DNA of 60,055 nucleotides from Ilumatobacteraceae bacterium (GCA_030729045.1 JANQYF010000033.1:1-60055); one strand, 5' to 3'. Shown: positions 34,038 to 43,040, counted from the first letter of the stretch. Made by a program: numbers and translations. The notes: a model not told the origin generated them from the sequence alone.

Positions 34038-34574
34038 ATGAATCGCATTGAAATTGAAAAGAAACTGAATGAAGACCGGGCGTGGTTGTTGGAGACCTAT
34101 TCGCATCTGACGGAAGACCAGTTGTTCGGCGACCTCACACCAAGCGAGCATGACCCTTCGAATTTCTGGTCAGCACTTGACCACCTCGCGCACTTGGCAT
34201 TGATTGAGCGCAACTTCGCAGCAATGATTCGCCGCCACATCAGTGGTCATAAGAATCCGGTTGGGTTGACAACTGATGACTCAGGTGCTCCACGCACACG
34301 CGATCAGATCATGGCGTCAGTTCATGCCATGACAGAAGAGTGGCAGAAGCAACACCACGGTAAATCCCTGAATGAAGTGGTGGCACTTGGTGCAAGTGCA
34401 CGTGCGGTGTCGTTAGAACTTCTCAGCGAATTGACCGATGAACAGCTTGAAGAAGTGTTGCCAGGTGCGCCATGGGCCGACGGAACAATTGGCGGAGTGA
34501 TTGGCGCAAATGCTGATCATGGTCGCATGCACTGGAAATGGGCAAAGGACGCTGGCGTCCTTGACCACCACTAA
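34038..34574 (+). CDS. DinB-like helical-bundle protein
   Basis: The 178-residue protein looks like a DinB/ClbS-type four-helix bundle: a long first helix, then NFWSALDHLAHLALIERNF with a metal-binding-type His, and a final DHGRMHWKWAKD with further His. Many members use a metal and a thiol cofactor such as mycothiol; here activity is unknown. ATG 34038 follows AGGGGGAA. The nitroreductase gene begins 8 bp downstream, so the two form a likely operon. Confidence 0.75.
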   Translation: MNRIEIEKKLNEDRAWLLETYSHLTEDQLFGDLTPSEHDPSNFWSALDHLAHLALIERNFAAMIRRHISGHKNPVGLTTDDSGAPRTRDQIMASVHAMTEEWQKQHHGKSLNEVVALGASARAVSLELLSELTDEQLEEVLPGAPWADGTIGGVIGANADHGRMHWKWAKDAGVLDHH

Positions 34575-34582
34575 CTCAAACA

Positions 34583-35299
34583 ATGGTTGACAAGAACACT
34601 CCTGTGGCGCCTGACATTGTCGGGTTGTTGGAAGGCATCAGTACAACGCGGGCAATCCGTCGGTATCTCGATGAGCCGATTCCCGACGAAGTGTTACGCG
34701 ACATCATGTTTGCTGCCACTCGTGCACCAAGCGGAAGTAATCGTCAACCATTTCGGTTCATAGTTCTTGCCGATTCTGACATTGCACAGCAAGCAAAGAC
34801 ATTGATTGCAACCGGTGCACAAAAGGTGTGGAACTATAAGCGAACTGATGACGGCTACGAAAAGGGCTCAGGTGTAGTTGAAGATTCACCGAAAGCACGT
34901 ATGGCTCACACCATGCAGCAGTACGTCGACAACTTCGCGAAGGTCCCGGTGTTAGTACTTGCGGTGCTGGTGAGATACCGCGAACAAAACCCCACTGAAG
35001 GTTCATCTGTGTATCCGGCGTGTCAGAACTTGCTGTTGGCTGCACGTGGTCTTGGGTATGGGGGAGTCATCACTGGTTTCCATGGCTTTGTTGAACCAGA
35101 GTTACGCACGCTTTTAGGAATTCCGGATGACACATTGATTGCAGCGTCTATTTCACTTGGTAAACCAGCAGGGCATCATGGCCCTGTACGGCGCGTGCCA
35201 ATGGCGGGTCTTATCTACGGAGATGTATGGGGCGAATCACCTGCGTGGGCAATTGACCCGCCGGGGACTGCATTTACTAAAGGCGGACCGCCTAAGTGA
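34583..35299 (+). CDS. nitroreductase-family flavoprotein
   Basis: FMN-dependent NAD(P)H oxidoreductase of 238 residues. The N-terminal ISTTRAIRRYLDEPIPDE and MFAATRAPSGSNRQPFRFIV blocks are the FMN-binding Arg/Ser signature; ARGLGYGGVITGFHGF and the SLGKPAGHHGPVRR end are also typical. Substrate may be a quinone, enone or nitro compound. It follows the DinB-like gene and its TGA stop (35297-35299) directly abuts the stop of the convergent amidohydrolase. Confidence 0.9.
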   Translation: MVDKNTPVAPDIVGLLEGISTTRAIRRYLDEPIPDEVLRDIMFAATRAPSGSNRQPFRFIVLADSDIAQQAKTLIATGAQKVWNYKRTDDGYEKGSGVVEDSPKARMAHTMQQYVDNFAKVPVLVLAVLVRYREQNPTEGSSVYPACQNLLLAARGLGYGGVITGFHGFVEPELRTLLGIPDDTLIAASISLGKPAGHHGPVRRVPMAGLIYGDVWGESPAWAIDPPGTAFTKGGPPK

Positions 35300-36982
35300 T
35301 TAGGCGCGTGCGAATTCGCGAATAACGCGACCCGGACGGGCGCCAGTGTGGTTTCCTTGTTCAGTCACGATCTGACCGTTCACAATTGTTGCTGCGTAGC
35401 CACGTGACTTGATGAGCAAACGTCCTGTCTGGTTAGGAAAGTCATTGACGTACGTCGGTTGACCGGATGCAACAGTTTGTGGATCAAAGATGTTGATGTC
35501 AGCAAAGTTTCCAACTTCGAGAGTTCCGCGCTTCTTCAAGCCGAGAACTTCTGCTGGCATTTTGGTGAGCTTGCGAATGGCCTGAGGCAATGTGACAACG
35601 CCGCGTGTGCGGTACCAGTACTGCAGGTAATGCGTGGTGGCATCTGCATCGCAGATCTGCCCGATATGGGCGCCAGTGTCTGCAAGACCTGGGTACACAT
35701 GGTCAAGTGCCAGGAAATCTTCAAGGTCTGATGTGTTGCGGTTGAAGAACCAGGTGTTGAAGAGCTCGAGGCCATTGGACTCGATGAGGCGATCAATGAC
35801 GAGTTCAACTGGGTGAACACCAGCAGCTTCTGCAAGTTGCGCAATTGATACACCGTTTTGTTCGTTGTAGTTCGGAGAGAATTCTGTTCCTAATGGGTAA
35901 ATGTGATTCGGGTCGTACCACATGCCCTTTTCTTTTCCTTCTTCAACAAGTTCAGCGCGAGTTGATGCGTTACGCAATGCCGCCACGCGATCTTCGAGGG
36001 TAGGAAGGTCCATCAGTGCACGCCACTTCTTGCCTTTCACAGGAGAGATTTGAGCAAGCCCACACAAAGACCCACTAGGGCGAGTCATGCCAGCAGATGT
36101 GATTCGGCCTGAGTTGGCGCGAGTGTTGTCGAGGAATTGTCCGAAACCTTCCGCTGATCGCTTGTCGCTGTTGCCCACGCCGCCAGAGAACAAAACGTCG
36201 CCGCACGCCTCTGACATTGACTGCAACAGATCAAATTCATGTGCAGCTTTCGTGGCGAAGTCGTTAACTGCCTGGAAGATTCCGCCGCCGCCAGCATTCA
36301 TGCCGTCTGCAATTGCAAGGTACTCATCTTTTGGTGCAAGCGTGCCTGGTACGTAGCGGCCATCTGGAACAACATGCAACAAAATGCGCGATGTTGAGAA
36401 ACCAACTGCACCGCCTGCAACTGATTCAGCAACAATGTCGCTCATGCGTTGTAGTTCTTGTGCGGTTGCAGGCTCGTCACTTAGGGACCGTTCACCCATG
36501 ACGTTGTAGCGCACTGCGCAATGTCCGACCATTCCAACAATGTTGAGAGCTGGATGGAGCTTTTCAACGGAATCTAAGTACTCGGGGTATGTCTCCCAGT
36601 CCCATGCGAGACCATTCAAGATTGCTTCACGCGGAATGTCTTCAACGCTCTCCATCATCTCTGCGAGGAACTGTTCGTCACCTTTTGCAACTGGTGCAAA
36701 AGTAACGCCGCAGTTACCCATCAATACGGTGGTGACGCCATGCCATGAACTGGAAGTCATGAGTGGGTCCCAACCCACTTGGGCATCAAGGTGAGTGTGA
36801 AGGTCAATAAAGCCTGGAGTCACGGCTAAGCCTTTAGCGTCGATCTCTCGTGTTGCTATTTCGCCGGATAGATCACCAATGAATGTGACCGTGTCTCCGT
36901 CGATCGCGATGTCAGCTGTGTAGCCATCGCGGCCTGTGCCGTCGACGATGAGTCCGTTACGGATAATAAGGTCATGTGCCAC
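35300..36982 (-). CDS. amidohydrolase, N-acyl-D-amino-acid deacylase type
   Basis: Zinc amidohydrolase of about 560 residues. The N-terminal beta-sandwich piece DLIIRNGLIVDGTGRDGY is followed by the first metal motif GFIDLHTHLDAQ (HxH); the C-terminal end RKLTKMPAEVLGLKKRGTLEVGNFADI is the classic return to the sandwich domain. Overall it resembles D-aminoacylases. Start: GTG 36982 with GGGGG upstream is preferred over a TTG at 36994. It lies divergent from an SDR gene across a 107-bp gap containing an 8-bp palindrome TTCTAGAA (37005-37012). Natural substrate unknown. Confidence 0.86.
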   Translation of the reverse strand: MAHDLIIRNGLIVDGTGRDGYTADIAIDGDTVTFIGDLSGEIATREIDAKGLAVTPGFIDLHTHLDAQVGWDPLMTSSSWHGVTTVLMGNCGVTFAPVAKGDEQFLAEMMESVEDIPREAILNGLAWDWETYPEYLDSVEKLHPALNIVGMVGHCAVRYNVMGERSLSDEPATAQELQRMSDIVAESVAGGAVGFSTSRILLHVVPDGRYVPGTLAPKDEYLAIADGMNAGGGGIFQAVNDFATKAAHEFDLLQSMSEACGDVLFSGGVGNSDKRSAEGFGQFLDNTRANSGRITSAGMTRPSGSLCGLAQISPVKGKKWRALMDLPTLEDRVAALRNASTRAELVEEGKEKGMWYDPNHIYPLGTEFSPNYNEQNGVSIAQLAEAAGVHPVELVIDRLIESNGLELFNTWFFNRNTSDLEDFLALDHVYPGLADTGAHIGQICDADATTHYLQYWYRTRGVVTLPQAIRKLTKMPAEVLGLKKRGTLEVGNFADINIFDPQTVASGQPTYVNDFPNQTGRLLIKSRGYAATIVNGQIVTEQGNHTGARPGRVIREFARA

Positions 36983-37089
36983 GTTTGCCCCCAAGGTGTG
37001 CGGTTTCTAGAACGATACACACTGCGTTCGGGGTCTGTGAAGGTGGATGTCCTAGTCTTAGTCCTTACCTAAATCGATGGAGGAATCAC

Positions 37090-37899
37090 ATGTCGGACAT
37101 GAGCGTGCAATCACTGTTTTCAGTGAAAGGGAAAGTTGCCCTAGTGACCGGAGGGTCGCGTGGAATCGGAGAGATGATTGCTGCAGGGCTTTTGGCCAAT
37201 GGTGCCAAGGTCTATATCTCGGCTCGTAAGGCTCAGGCATGTGATGAAGCCGCCAAGCGCCTCATGGACAACTACGGCGGAGAGTGCATTTCAATTCCTG
37301 CAAACGTGGCAGACATTGATGGAATCGAAGCCTTGGTTGCTGAGATCACCAAGCGCGAAAAGTATGTCGACATTCTGATCAACAATGCAGGTGTGTCATG
37401 GGGTGCTCCGATTGAAGAGTTCCCAGAAATTGGTTGGGACAAAGTTATGGACACCAACGTGAAGGGTGTCTTCTTTCTTACACAGAAACTGCTTCCGCTG
37501 TTGCAGGCCCGCGCCTCGAAGGACAACACATCTCGCATCGTGAACATCGGTTCAATCGACGGCATTGGCACACCAAGCTTTGAGACCTATTCATACGGCC
37601 CTTCAAAGGCTGCAGTTCACTCACTGACCAAAGTTCTTGCAGGCCGTTTGGCTTCGCGTCACATCATTGTTAATGCAATTGCGCCAGGACCATTCCCAAC
37701 ATGGATGTTGTCAACTGGTGTTGGCGGCGGTGGAGACGTTGACAACACCGACTGGGAAACAGTTGGTCGTATGAACCCGAGTGGTCGTGTTGGTACGCCT
37801 GAAGACATCGCCGGCTTGGCGTTGTACTTGTGCTCTCGCGCTGGTGCATTCACCGTTGGTGAAGTAATCACCTGTGACGGTGGATCACTTCTTAAATGA
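37090..37899 (+). CDS. short-chain dehydrogenase/reductase
   Basis: NAD(P)-dependent SDR, 269 residues. Cofactor motif TGGSRGIGE (TGxxxGIG), the NNAGVSWGAP strand, Ser within NIGSIDG, and catalytic YGPSK (YxxxK) are all present, plus the C-terminal GEVITCDGGS. ATG 37090 follows GGAGG; an upstream ATG (36976) lies in the divergent promoter gap. It could be a 3-oxoacyl reductase or a secondary alcohol dehydrogenase, consistent with nearby lipid genes. Its stop directly abuts that of the convergent acyl-CoA synthetase. Confidence 0.93.
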   Translation: MSDMSVQSLFSVKGKVALVTGGSRGIGEMIAAGLLANGAKVYISARKAQACDEAAKRLMDNYGGECISIPANVADIDGIEALVAEITKREKYVDILINNAGVSWGAPIEEFPEIGWDKVMDTNVKGVFFLTQKLLPLLQARASKDNTSRIVNIGSIDGIGTPSFETYSYGPSKAAVHSLTKVLAGRLASRHIIVNAIAPGPFPTWMLSTGVGGGGDVDNTDWETVGRMNPSGRVGTPEDIAGLALYLCSRAGAFTVGEVITCDGGSLLK

Positions 37900-39471
37900 T
37901 TAGTTGACGCGTCGCTCGCGGCCAGCCCAATACGGTTCACGAAGATCTTTCTTCAGAACCTTGCCGCTTGGGTTGCGAGGCAGAACGTCAATCCATGCCA
38001 CCTGAGTTGGGCACTTGAACTTCGCAAGACGCTCGTGTGAGAGCGCAATGATTTCTTCTTCCGTTGCTTCGGTATCTGGTGCACGTACAACAATTGCAAG
38101 AGCTGTCTCGCCCCATTTTTCATGGGGGATTCCGATAACTGCAACGTCGGCAATACCTGGGTGCGACATCAAGACGTTTTCAACTTCTGCTGGGTAGACG
38201 TTTTCTCCACCCGAGACAATCATGTCTTTCACGCGGTCATGAATGTAGACATAGCCGTCAGCATCGATGTATCCAGCGTCGCCAGTCTTGAACCACTTGT
38301 CAGGAGTGATTGCTTTTGCAGTCTCTTCTGGGTTCTTCCAATAACCGGCCATCACTTGTGCTGAGCGAACCCAAATTTCTCCGACTTCACCAGTGGCGCA
38401 ATCTGTGTTGGTGTCATTGTTAACAATGCGAACTTCAACGCCAGGCCCAGGTGTTCCGCAACTACGCAAACGATGTTTGTTCGGGCTGCTCAAATCATGG
38501 TCAGCAGGGGAGAGGTTGATGACTCCACCTGTTGTTTCAGTAAGGCCGTATGCCTGCCAAAACTTGCACTTGAACATTTCAACACTCTTTGTCAGAACGG
38601 CTTCACTAATTGGAGACGCGCCATACACAAGAACTTGCAAACTGGAATAATCCTTGTCCTCAGCTCCGGGAATGATGTTCATGAACGCGAGAACTGCAGG
38701 CACGAGGAATGCATGAGTAATGCGCTTTTCAACAATGAGATCAAGAACTGCAGCAGGGTTCATTTCTCGTACGACAATGGTTGTGCAACCTTGCATCATT
38801 CCGGCCATTGCCCATCCGCCGCCACCAATGTGGAACAGAGGCATAGCCGCCATGTTGATTGAGTTTTCGTCTAGGCCCCAGATGCTCTTAATCATCGGTG
38901 CAAGCGAAAGAAGGTTGTTGTTGTCTAGCAATACACCTTTGGGCAAACCCGTTGTTCCGCTTGAATACAACTGAAACGAAATGTCATCGCGAGTTTGGAC
39001 TTCGCCCGGATCGCCAGTCTTTTGTGAAAGAAGCCATTCGTTCCAATCGGCATATTTCGGATGTCCGCCAATAACAAGAATTGTTGTGACGGTTGTGAGC
39101 TTGTCCGCGATTGCTTCTGCAACTGGAACGAAATCTTTACCAACAACCAACACCTTTGCTTCTGCGTTGTTAACGATGTATTCCACTTCTGGTGGAGCAA
39201 GTCGCCAGTTCACGTCAACACTGACTGCATTCAATAACGCGGCTCCGAAAGCTAATTCGAAATGTTCGATGCTGTTCTTTTCTAGGAACACGACACGATC
39301 ATGTGGGCCAACGCCCGCTGCCTTGAGTCCGTTAGCGACGCGTTGTGCACGTTCGTACATTTCGCCCCACGTGTAGGAGACGGCGCCTTCGATGAGGCAC
39401 GGATGAGATGAACGGCCTGCGCCATGCACTCTGATGATGTCGGCTAGGGATCCAATGTTTGCGTTTGTCAT
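37900..39471 (-). CDS. acyl-CoA synthetase (AMP-forming)
   Basis: Class-I adenylate-forming enzyme, 523 residues, about 20 shorter than the one at 13413. Motifs: LYSSGTTGLPKGVLLD, KFWQAYGLTETTGG, FKTGDAGYID, HDRVKDMIVSGGENVYP and the catalytic Lys in NPSGKVLKKDLR. Probably activates a fatty or aromatic acid. ATG 39471 lies exactly 6 nt after TAATAT (39483-39478), with no Shine-Dalgarno. The neighbouring SDR gene converges. Confidence 0.93.
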   Translation of the reverse strand: MTNANIGSLADIIRVHGAGRSSHPCLIEGAVSYTWGEMYERAQRVANGLKAAGVGPHDRVVFLEKNSIEHFELAFGAALLNAVSVDVNWRLAPPEVEYIVNNAEAKVLVVGKDFVPVAEAIADKLTTVTTILVIGGHPKYADWNEWLLSQKTGDPGEVQTRDDISFQLYSSGTTGLPKGVLLDNNNLLSLAPMIKSIWGLDENSINMAAMPLFHIGGGGWAMAGMMQGCTTIVVREMNPAAVLDLIVEKRITHAFLVPAVLAFMNIIPGAEDKDYSSLQVLVYGASPISEAVLTKSVEMFKCKFWQAYGLTETTGGVINLSPADHDLSSPNKHRLRSCGTPGPGVEVRIVNNDTNTDCATGEVGEIWVRSAQVMAGYWKNPEETAKAITPDKWFKTGDAGYIDADGYVYIHDRVKDMIVSGGENVYPAEVENVLMSHPGIADVAVIGIPHEKWGETALAIVVRAPDTEATEEEIIALSHERLAKFKCPTQVAWIDVLPRNPSGKVLKKDLREPYWAGRERRVN

Positions 39472-39519
39472 GCAGAGATATTAGGGCACCCAAAAGTGGC
39501 AAATACTTCAGTGGCGGGT

Positions 39520-39930
39520 CTATTCCTTCAGGCGGCGGTCCTGCTTCTTTGCTGAGTCCCGTTTCTTGCTGTCGAGGCGCCGTTCAATAGCGCCGCGGCT
39601 TGGGCGTGTTTTCTTACGCGGGGCAGGGGGAGGGGCTGATGCTTCGTTTAACTTTTCCACCAACTGTTCAACGCACAAGACCCTGTTTCGCCATTGACTT
39701 CGGCTTGTCTGGCAGGTGATGGTTATCTCCTCATCGAACGAACCCTCGAGGCGAGCCCGGATTGTGTCAGAGCAGGAGATGTCTGCCAGCGAGATAGTCA
39801 GTGACGCCTTGGTCGAGTTCTTGTTGACGTTCTGCCCACCGGCGCCAGACGACCGAGAGAAAGTCCACACCATCGCGTCTGCCTTCACGCGAACGCCACG
39901 GGCCGCACGAAGGTCTTCATCAGGTGTCAC
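39520..39930 (-). CDS. arfB: peptidyl-tRNA hydrolase ArfB (YaeJ-type ribosome rescue)
   Basis: Hydrolyses peptidyl-tRNA on ribosomes stalled at mRNA 3' ends. The 136-residue length and SSGAGGQNVNKNSTKA (GGQ catalytic motif) match ArfB rather than full release factors; the C-terminal tail is the basic stretch KKTRPSRGAIERRLDSKKR, which enters the mRNA channel. Start is GTG 39930, exactly 6 nt after CATAAT (39942-39937). Rescue could matter in a genome where convergent genes have almost no space for terminators; this link is inference. It diverges from a GNAT gene. Confidence 0.93.
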   Translation of the reverse strand: MTPDEDLRAARGVRVKADAMVWTFSRSSGAGGQNVNKNSTKASLTISLADISCSDTIRARLEGSFDEEITITCQTSRSQWRNRVLCVEQLVEKLNEASAPPPAPRKKTRPSRGAIERRLDSKKRDSAKKQDRRLKE

Positions 39931-39936
39931 GTCTCC

Positions 39937-39963
39937 ATTATGTGTCAGACAGGGTCTTATGCT
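39937..39963. promoter_or_regulatory. divergent leaderless promoters of arfB and the GNAT gene
   Basis: Minus-strand CATAAT (39942-39937) ends 6 nt before the arfB GTG (39930). Plus-strand TATGCT (39958-39963) ends 6 nt before the GNAT ATG (39970). The whole gap is only 39 bp. Both -10 boxes have the same distance to the start codon, which is the best single example of the pattern in this window. Confidence 0.6.
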
Positions 39964-39969
39964 GAGCCA

Positions 39970-40536
39970 ATGCCGAAAGACAACGTGTCAGAAGCCATGA
40001 TTGCTACTCCTCGGCTTGAACTGCATCACATTTGCGTTGATGATCTGATGTCCTTGTTTGACACCCCTGATGACGTTTCCATATATGTGGGTAAGCCGTA
40101 CATCAATCCCTATCGAGTCTTGATGGATGAGAGTGGCCCATTGCGGTGGCGAGTTCCTCAAGTGAAATCAGACCCTTCGGTCAACAAATGGTTTGTGCGA
40201 TGGATGGTGGAAAAGGAAACCCGCGAGATTGTTGGAAGCACCTCATTTCACGGCCCACCCGATGAGCAGGGAATGATGGAGATTGGGCTTGGTATTCACA
40301 CCGATTTTCAACGGCGTGGTTATGCGACTGAGGCTTTGACTGGAATGTGGTCGTGGGTCGTCGATCAACCAGGTGTTGAATTGTTGCGGTACACCGTTGA
40401 CCCAAACAACGAAGCGTCCGTAGCAGTGATTAAAAAGTTTGGCTTTGAACGTGTGGGGCAACAAATAGACCCAGAAGATGGCCCGGAAGATATCTACGAA
40501 ATGTCTGCCAACGAATTTCGTCGGCGTTTCAGCTAG
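39970..40536 (+). CDS. GNAT-family N-acetyltransferase
   Basis: The 188-residue protein has the GNAT core: IATPRLELHHICVDDL at the start (RimJ/RimL-like), MMEIGLGIHTDFQRRGYATEAL with the acetyl-CoA-binding Q-R-R-G-Y-A motif, and the late YTVDPNNEASVAVIKKFGFERVG block. It probably acetylates a small amine or a protein N-terminus; the target is unknown. ATG 39970 is preferred over an upstream in-frame ATG at 39940 because of the -10 box TATGCT placed 6 nt before it. Its stop shares CTAG with the stop of the convergent DUF1330 gene (40533-40536). Confidence 0.9.
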   Translation: MPKDNVSEAMIATPRLELHHICVDDLMSLFDTPDDVSIYVGKPYINPYRVLMDESGPLRWRVPQVKSDPSVNKWFVRWMVEKETREIVGSTSFHGPPDEQGMMEIGLGIHTDFQRRGYATEALTGMWSWVVDQPGVELLRYTVDPNNEASVAVIKKFGFERVGQQIDPEDGPEDIYEMSANEFRRRFS

Positions 40537-40844
40537 CGCCCTGGTGGGCTGTGAATCACCGTGACTGAATGAGTGGTGGTGCCTGCATGGCGGTGAACTG
40601 CAAGTTCTCTGTATTCAGCAGAATTCCACCAGGCATTCAAAGCGTCTTCTGAGTCAAACTCAAGTACCACTGTGCGGCCCTGTTCGTAAGCGCCTTCAAG
40701 AACTGTGGGGGCATCGTCGTAGGTGAGAAAGCGTCCGCCGTGTGACCGCAAGATGGGGAAGAACCCTTTTTCGTAGATGCGGTATTCGTCTGGGTTAGTC
40801 ACTGTGAAGTGAGCGATAAAACGAACGGTGGATTCAGTTGTCAT
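40533..40844 (-). CDS. DUF1330-family protein
   Basis: Small 103-residue protein with a dimeric alpha/beta-barrel (ferredoxin-like) fold expected. IAHFTVTNPDEYRIYEKGF, the GRFLTYDDAPTVLEGAY strand and RTVVLEFDSEDALNAWWNS are the typical DUF1330 features. Biochemical role unknown. The ATG (40844-40842) begins a single base after the CCA end of the upstream tRNA-Gly on the same strand, so there is no promoter or ribosome-binding site of its own; 3' processing of the tRNA would release an almost leaderless mRNA. Confidence 0.85.
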   Translation of the reverse strand: MTTESTVRFIAHFTVTNPDEYRIYEKGFFPILRSHGGRFLTYDDAPTVLEGAYEQGRTVVLEFDSEDALNAWWNSAEYRELAVHRHAGTTTHSVTVIHSPPGR

Positions 40845-40845
40845 A

Positions 40846-40920
40846 TGGAGCGGGTGACGGGAATCGAACCCGCATAATCAGCTTGGAAGGCTGAGATTCT
40901 AGCCATTGAACTACACCCGC
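40846..40920 (-). tRNA. tRNA-Gly (anticodon TCC)
   Basis: Acceptor GCGGGTG (minus strand, 40920-40914) pairs with CACCCGC near the 3' end; discriminator T and encoded CCA end at 40846. Anticodon loop CTTCCAA with TCC at 40887-40885; T-arm GGTTCGATTCC. It reads GGA and GGG. A possible -10 TAGGAT lies at 40941-40936 upstream. Confidence 0.95.
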
Positions 40921-40950
40921 GTTTGGTGAGATGTCATCCTACAGTCGGAC

Positions 40951-41562
40951 TTATTCCTGTCCACCGCTGGCGCTGCGGGCTCGAACGATGAGGGCAATAA
41001 GACCGACGCCAACAACGGCAACAACCCCGTATTGGAGGTAATCGCCCCATGCGCCTGCCTTTTCCCACTGGTCACCAAGAGCCCATCCGACAGCCACCCA
41101 GACCATGTTCCAAACGAGGGAACCAGCAGCGGTCAAGAGAGTGAATTTGCCAAGTGGCATTCGGTCACCGCCAGCAGGGATGGAAACCACCGAGCGAACG
41201 ACCGGAATGAGCCGACCGAAAAACACCACGTAGTTTCCGTATTTCTCAAACCACACAAAACCTTTATGCACATCGGACTTCTTCAGGCCAACGAAGCGAC
41301 CAATGCTTGAGAGGAATCGTTCCATTCGTTCATCATCTAGCAACCGACCAACTCCGTACAGGAAGTACGCGCCAACAACGGATCCGATTGTTGCTGCAAT
41401 GACACCGCTGACGTAATCGAATCGGCCTTCGCTGACATTGAATCCGGCGAGAAGAAGGATGAGTTCAGAGGGGATGGGCGGAAACACATTCTCGAGTGCA
41501 ACGAGTAAAGCGACTCCAATCAATCCGATGGAGTCGATAATGTCTGTTGCCCAATTAATCAC
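40951..41562 (-). CDS. DedA-family membrane protein
   Basis: The 203-residue protein is a clear DedA member: ENVFPPIPSELILLLAG near residue 26, the GAYFLYGVGRLLDDERME stretch, the FFGRLIPVVRSVVSIPAGGDRMP re-entrant motif with conserved Arg/Gly, and terminal helices. DedA proteins support membrane potential and polyprenyl-phosphate or lipid recycling. Start is GTG 41562, 6 nt after TAGTAT (41574-41569); no Shine-Dalgarno. tRNA-Gly lies downstream on the same strand. Confidence 0.92.
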   Translation of the reverse strand: MINWATDIIDSIGLIGVALLVALENVFPPIPSELILLLAGFNVSEGRFDYVSGVIAATIGSVVGAYFLYGVGRLLDDERMERFLSSIGRFVGLKKSDVHKGFVWFEKYGNYVVFFGRLIPVVRSVVSIPAGGDRMPLGKFTLLTAAGSLVWNMVWVAVGWALGDQWEKAGAWGDYLQYGVVAVVGVGLIALIVRARSASGGQE

Positions 41563-41600
41563 AGAGCAATACTAGGTGTCGCCAGCTAGTCATTGAATGA

Positions 41601-42488
41601 CTACTCTCGAGGTCGTTCACCGTAGTCCTGCCATGGGGCATCACGTTCGCGAATAACTTCACGAAAGCCCTTCTCGCTAAAGCCTTCAACCCATTGTCGC
41701 GCTTCTTCTGTATGGCGGGTGATGCCATCAAAGAATGTTCCTAGCAACTGCGATGTACGTAATCCCATGTTTTCAAATGCTTGGTTAATGAGCAGTTTGT
41801 TGAGCGCAAGTTGGTTGGCCGGAATATGACGGAAACGGCGTGCTTCCTCTTCGATGAACGCGCCAAGTTCGTCTGGTGGGCACACGTGTGAAACGAGCCC
41901 GATGCGATACGCAGTGTCTGCATCAATTGCGCGACCAGTGAGAATGAATTGTTTGGCATGCTCTAGCCCAAGGCGATACACCCACATCATGGTTGTCGGA
42001 GTTCCGTAAATGCGGCTCGGTGCATAACCAATGTGTGCGTCTGACGCCATGTACAGCAAGTCACAACACATCACAAGATCTGTTGCGCCACCGATGGCCC
42101 ATCCTTTGACTTCGCCAAGAACTGGTTTCGGGCATTCCCAAATTTTCATGAAACGCTTCACGTTGTTTCCCATGAACTGCCAGTCACGTACCGGGTCCCA
42201 AGCGCCTTCACGTGGCTCAGGTCCTTTAGCTCCGTATGGCGTTGACCATCTGCGTTGTTCGTCAGCGTCTGAACCTGATGGGCTTGCGGCTAAGTCATAA
42301 CCAGCGGTGAATGTGTCGCCTTCGCCACGAAGAACGATTGCGCACACGTCAGGTGATTTTGTTGCGCGGTCTATTCCGTCGGCGATTCCCTGAATGACTG
42401 CATCAGTCAGCGTATTTTTCTTGTGCGGACGATTGATTGAGATGATCGCAATGTCATCGCGTTCCACATAAAGCACAGGTTCTGTCAT
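41601..42488 (-). CDS. enoyl-CoA hydratase/crotonase-family protein
   Basis: A 295-residue crotonase. The first oxyanion motif reads LRGEGDTFTAGYDLAAS, then an insert rich in Trp and Pro (about residues 75-100), and the second motif KGWAIGGATDLVMCCDLLY. The insert and long C-terminus make it larger than the crotonase at 31388. The ATG at 42488 is 6 nt after CAGAAT, a weak -10 match. Function in CoA metabolism is clear, the specific reaction is not. Confidence 0.88.
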   Translation of the reverse strand: MTEPVLYVERDDIAIISINRPHKKNTLTDAVIQGIADGIDRATKSPDVCAIVLRGEGDTFTAGYDLAASPSGSDADEQRRWSTPYGAKGPEPREGAWDPVRDWQFMGNNVKRFMKIWECPKPVLGEVKGWAIGGATDLVMCCDLLYMASDAHIGYAPSRIYGTPTTMMWVYRLGLEHAKQFILTGRAIDADTAYRIGLVSHVCPPDELGAFIEEEARRFRHIPANQLALNKLLINQAFENMGLRTSQLLGTFFDGITRHTEEARQWVEGFSEKGFREVIRERDAPWQDYGERPRE

Positions 42489-42526
42489 GAAGTGATTCTG
42501 ACAGATAGATCAATGGTGTTGTGCGG

Positions 42527-42976
42527 TCAGACCTTTTCAAGGAAGATGAGCGGAATTTCGCGCTCAGTCTTCAATTGGTATCCGCCGTAGTTTGCGTATT
42601 TGGCAACAATGATTGGCCACATTTCATCGCGCTCGTCTGAGGTTGCGATACGAGCACGGCGTTCGTGTTTTGCTTCTGTTTGAGTTTCTATCCATACGGT
42701 TGAATTAGCACGTAAGTTCACAAACCATGCAGGGTTGTGGTCATCGCCGCCACGTGATGCGACGACTACGTATGTATCGCCTTGTTGAATAGGCGAGGTC
42801 AACATGCATTCGCGTGGTTGCCCAGATGTGCGACCAGTTGTCGTGAGCTTCAACACGGGCATATTGCCGGCACTCCACCCCTTTTTGCCTCCTGAGACAG
42901 TGAGGATTGTTTTATGAACAAAGTTCATAGTTTTGAGAGCAAAGTCGCTTGGCACTTTCACAAGAGTACTTCCCAT
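42527..42976 (-). CDS. DDN-like deazaflavin (F420)-dependent nitroreductase-family protein
   Basis: Small split-beta-barrel protein of 149 residues. It shows the DDN/F420 family pattern: LKLTTTGRTSGQPRECMLT (phosphate/F420-binding), TYVVVASRGGDDHNPAWF and NLRANSTVWI. Such enzymes use reduced F420 to reduce quinones, enones or nitro compounds. It is 64 bp from the divergent ABC transporter operon. Together with fbiC and the luciferase-like enzymes it supports F420 use in this organism. Dependence on F420 rather than FMN is inferred from the family. Confidence 0.88.
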   Translation of the reverse strand: MGSTLVKVPSDFALKTMNFVHKTILTVSGGKKGWSAGNMPVLKLTTTGRTSGQPRECMLTSPIQQGDTYVVVASRGGDDHNPAWFVNLRANSTVWIETQTEAKHERRARIATSDERDEMWPIIVAKYANYGGYQLKTEREIPLIFLEKV

Positions 42977-43040
42977 GGCGGTGTGACTTATGTGTCTGGC
43001 TTCTGTTGATGTTTAGTTGCCAAGTACAATCGGTTCCCGC

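Noticed and set aside
33972-34151. Longer N-terminus for the LLM gene
   Set aside because: Would cover the divergent DinB start; the luciferase-like fold begins at MASLPAHPELGFY.
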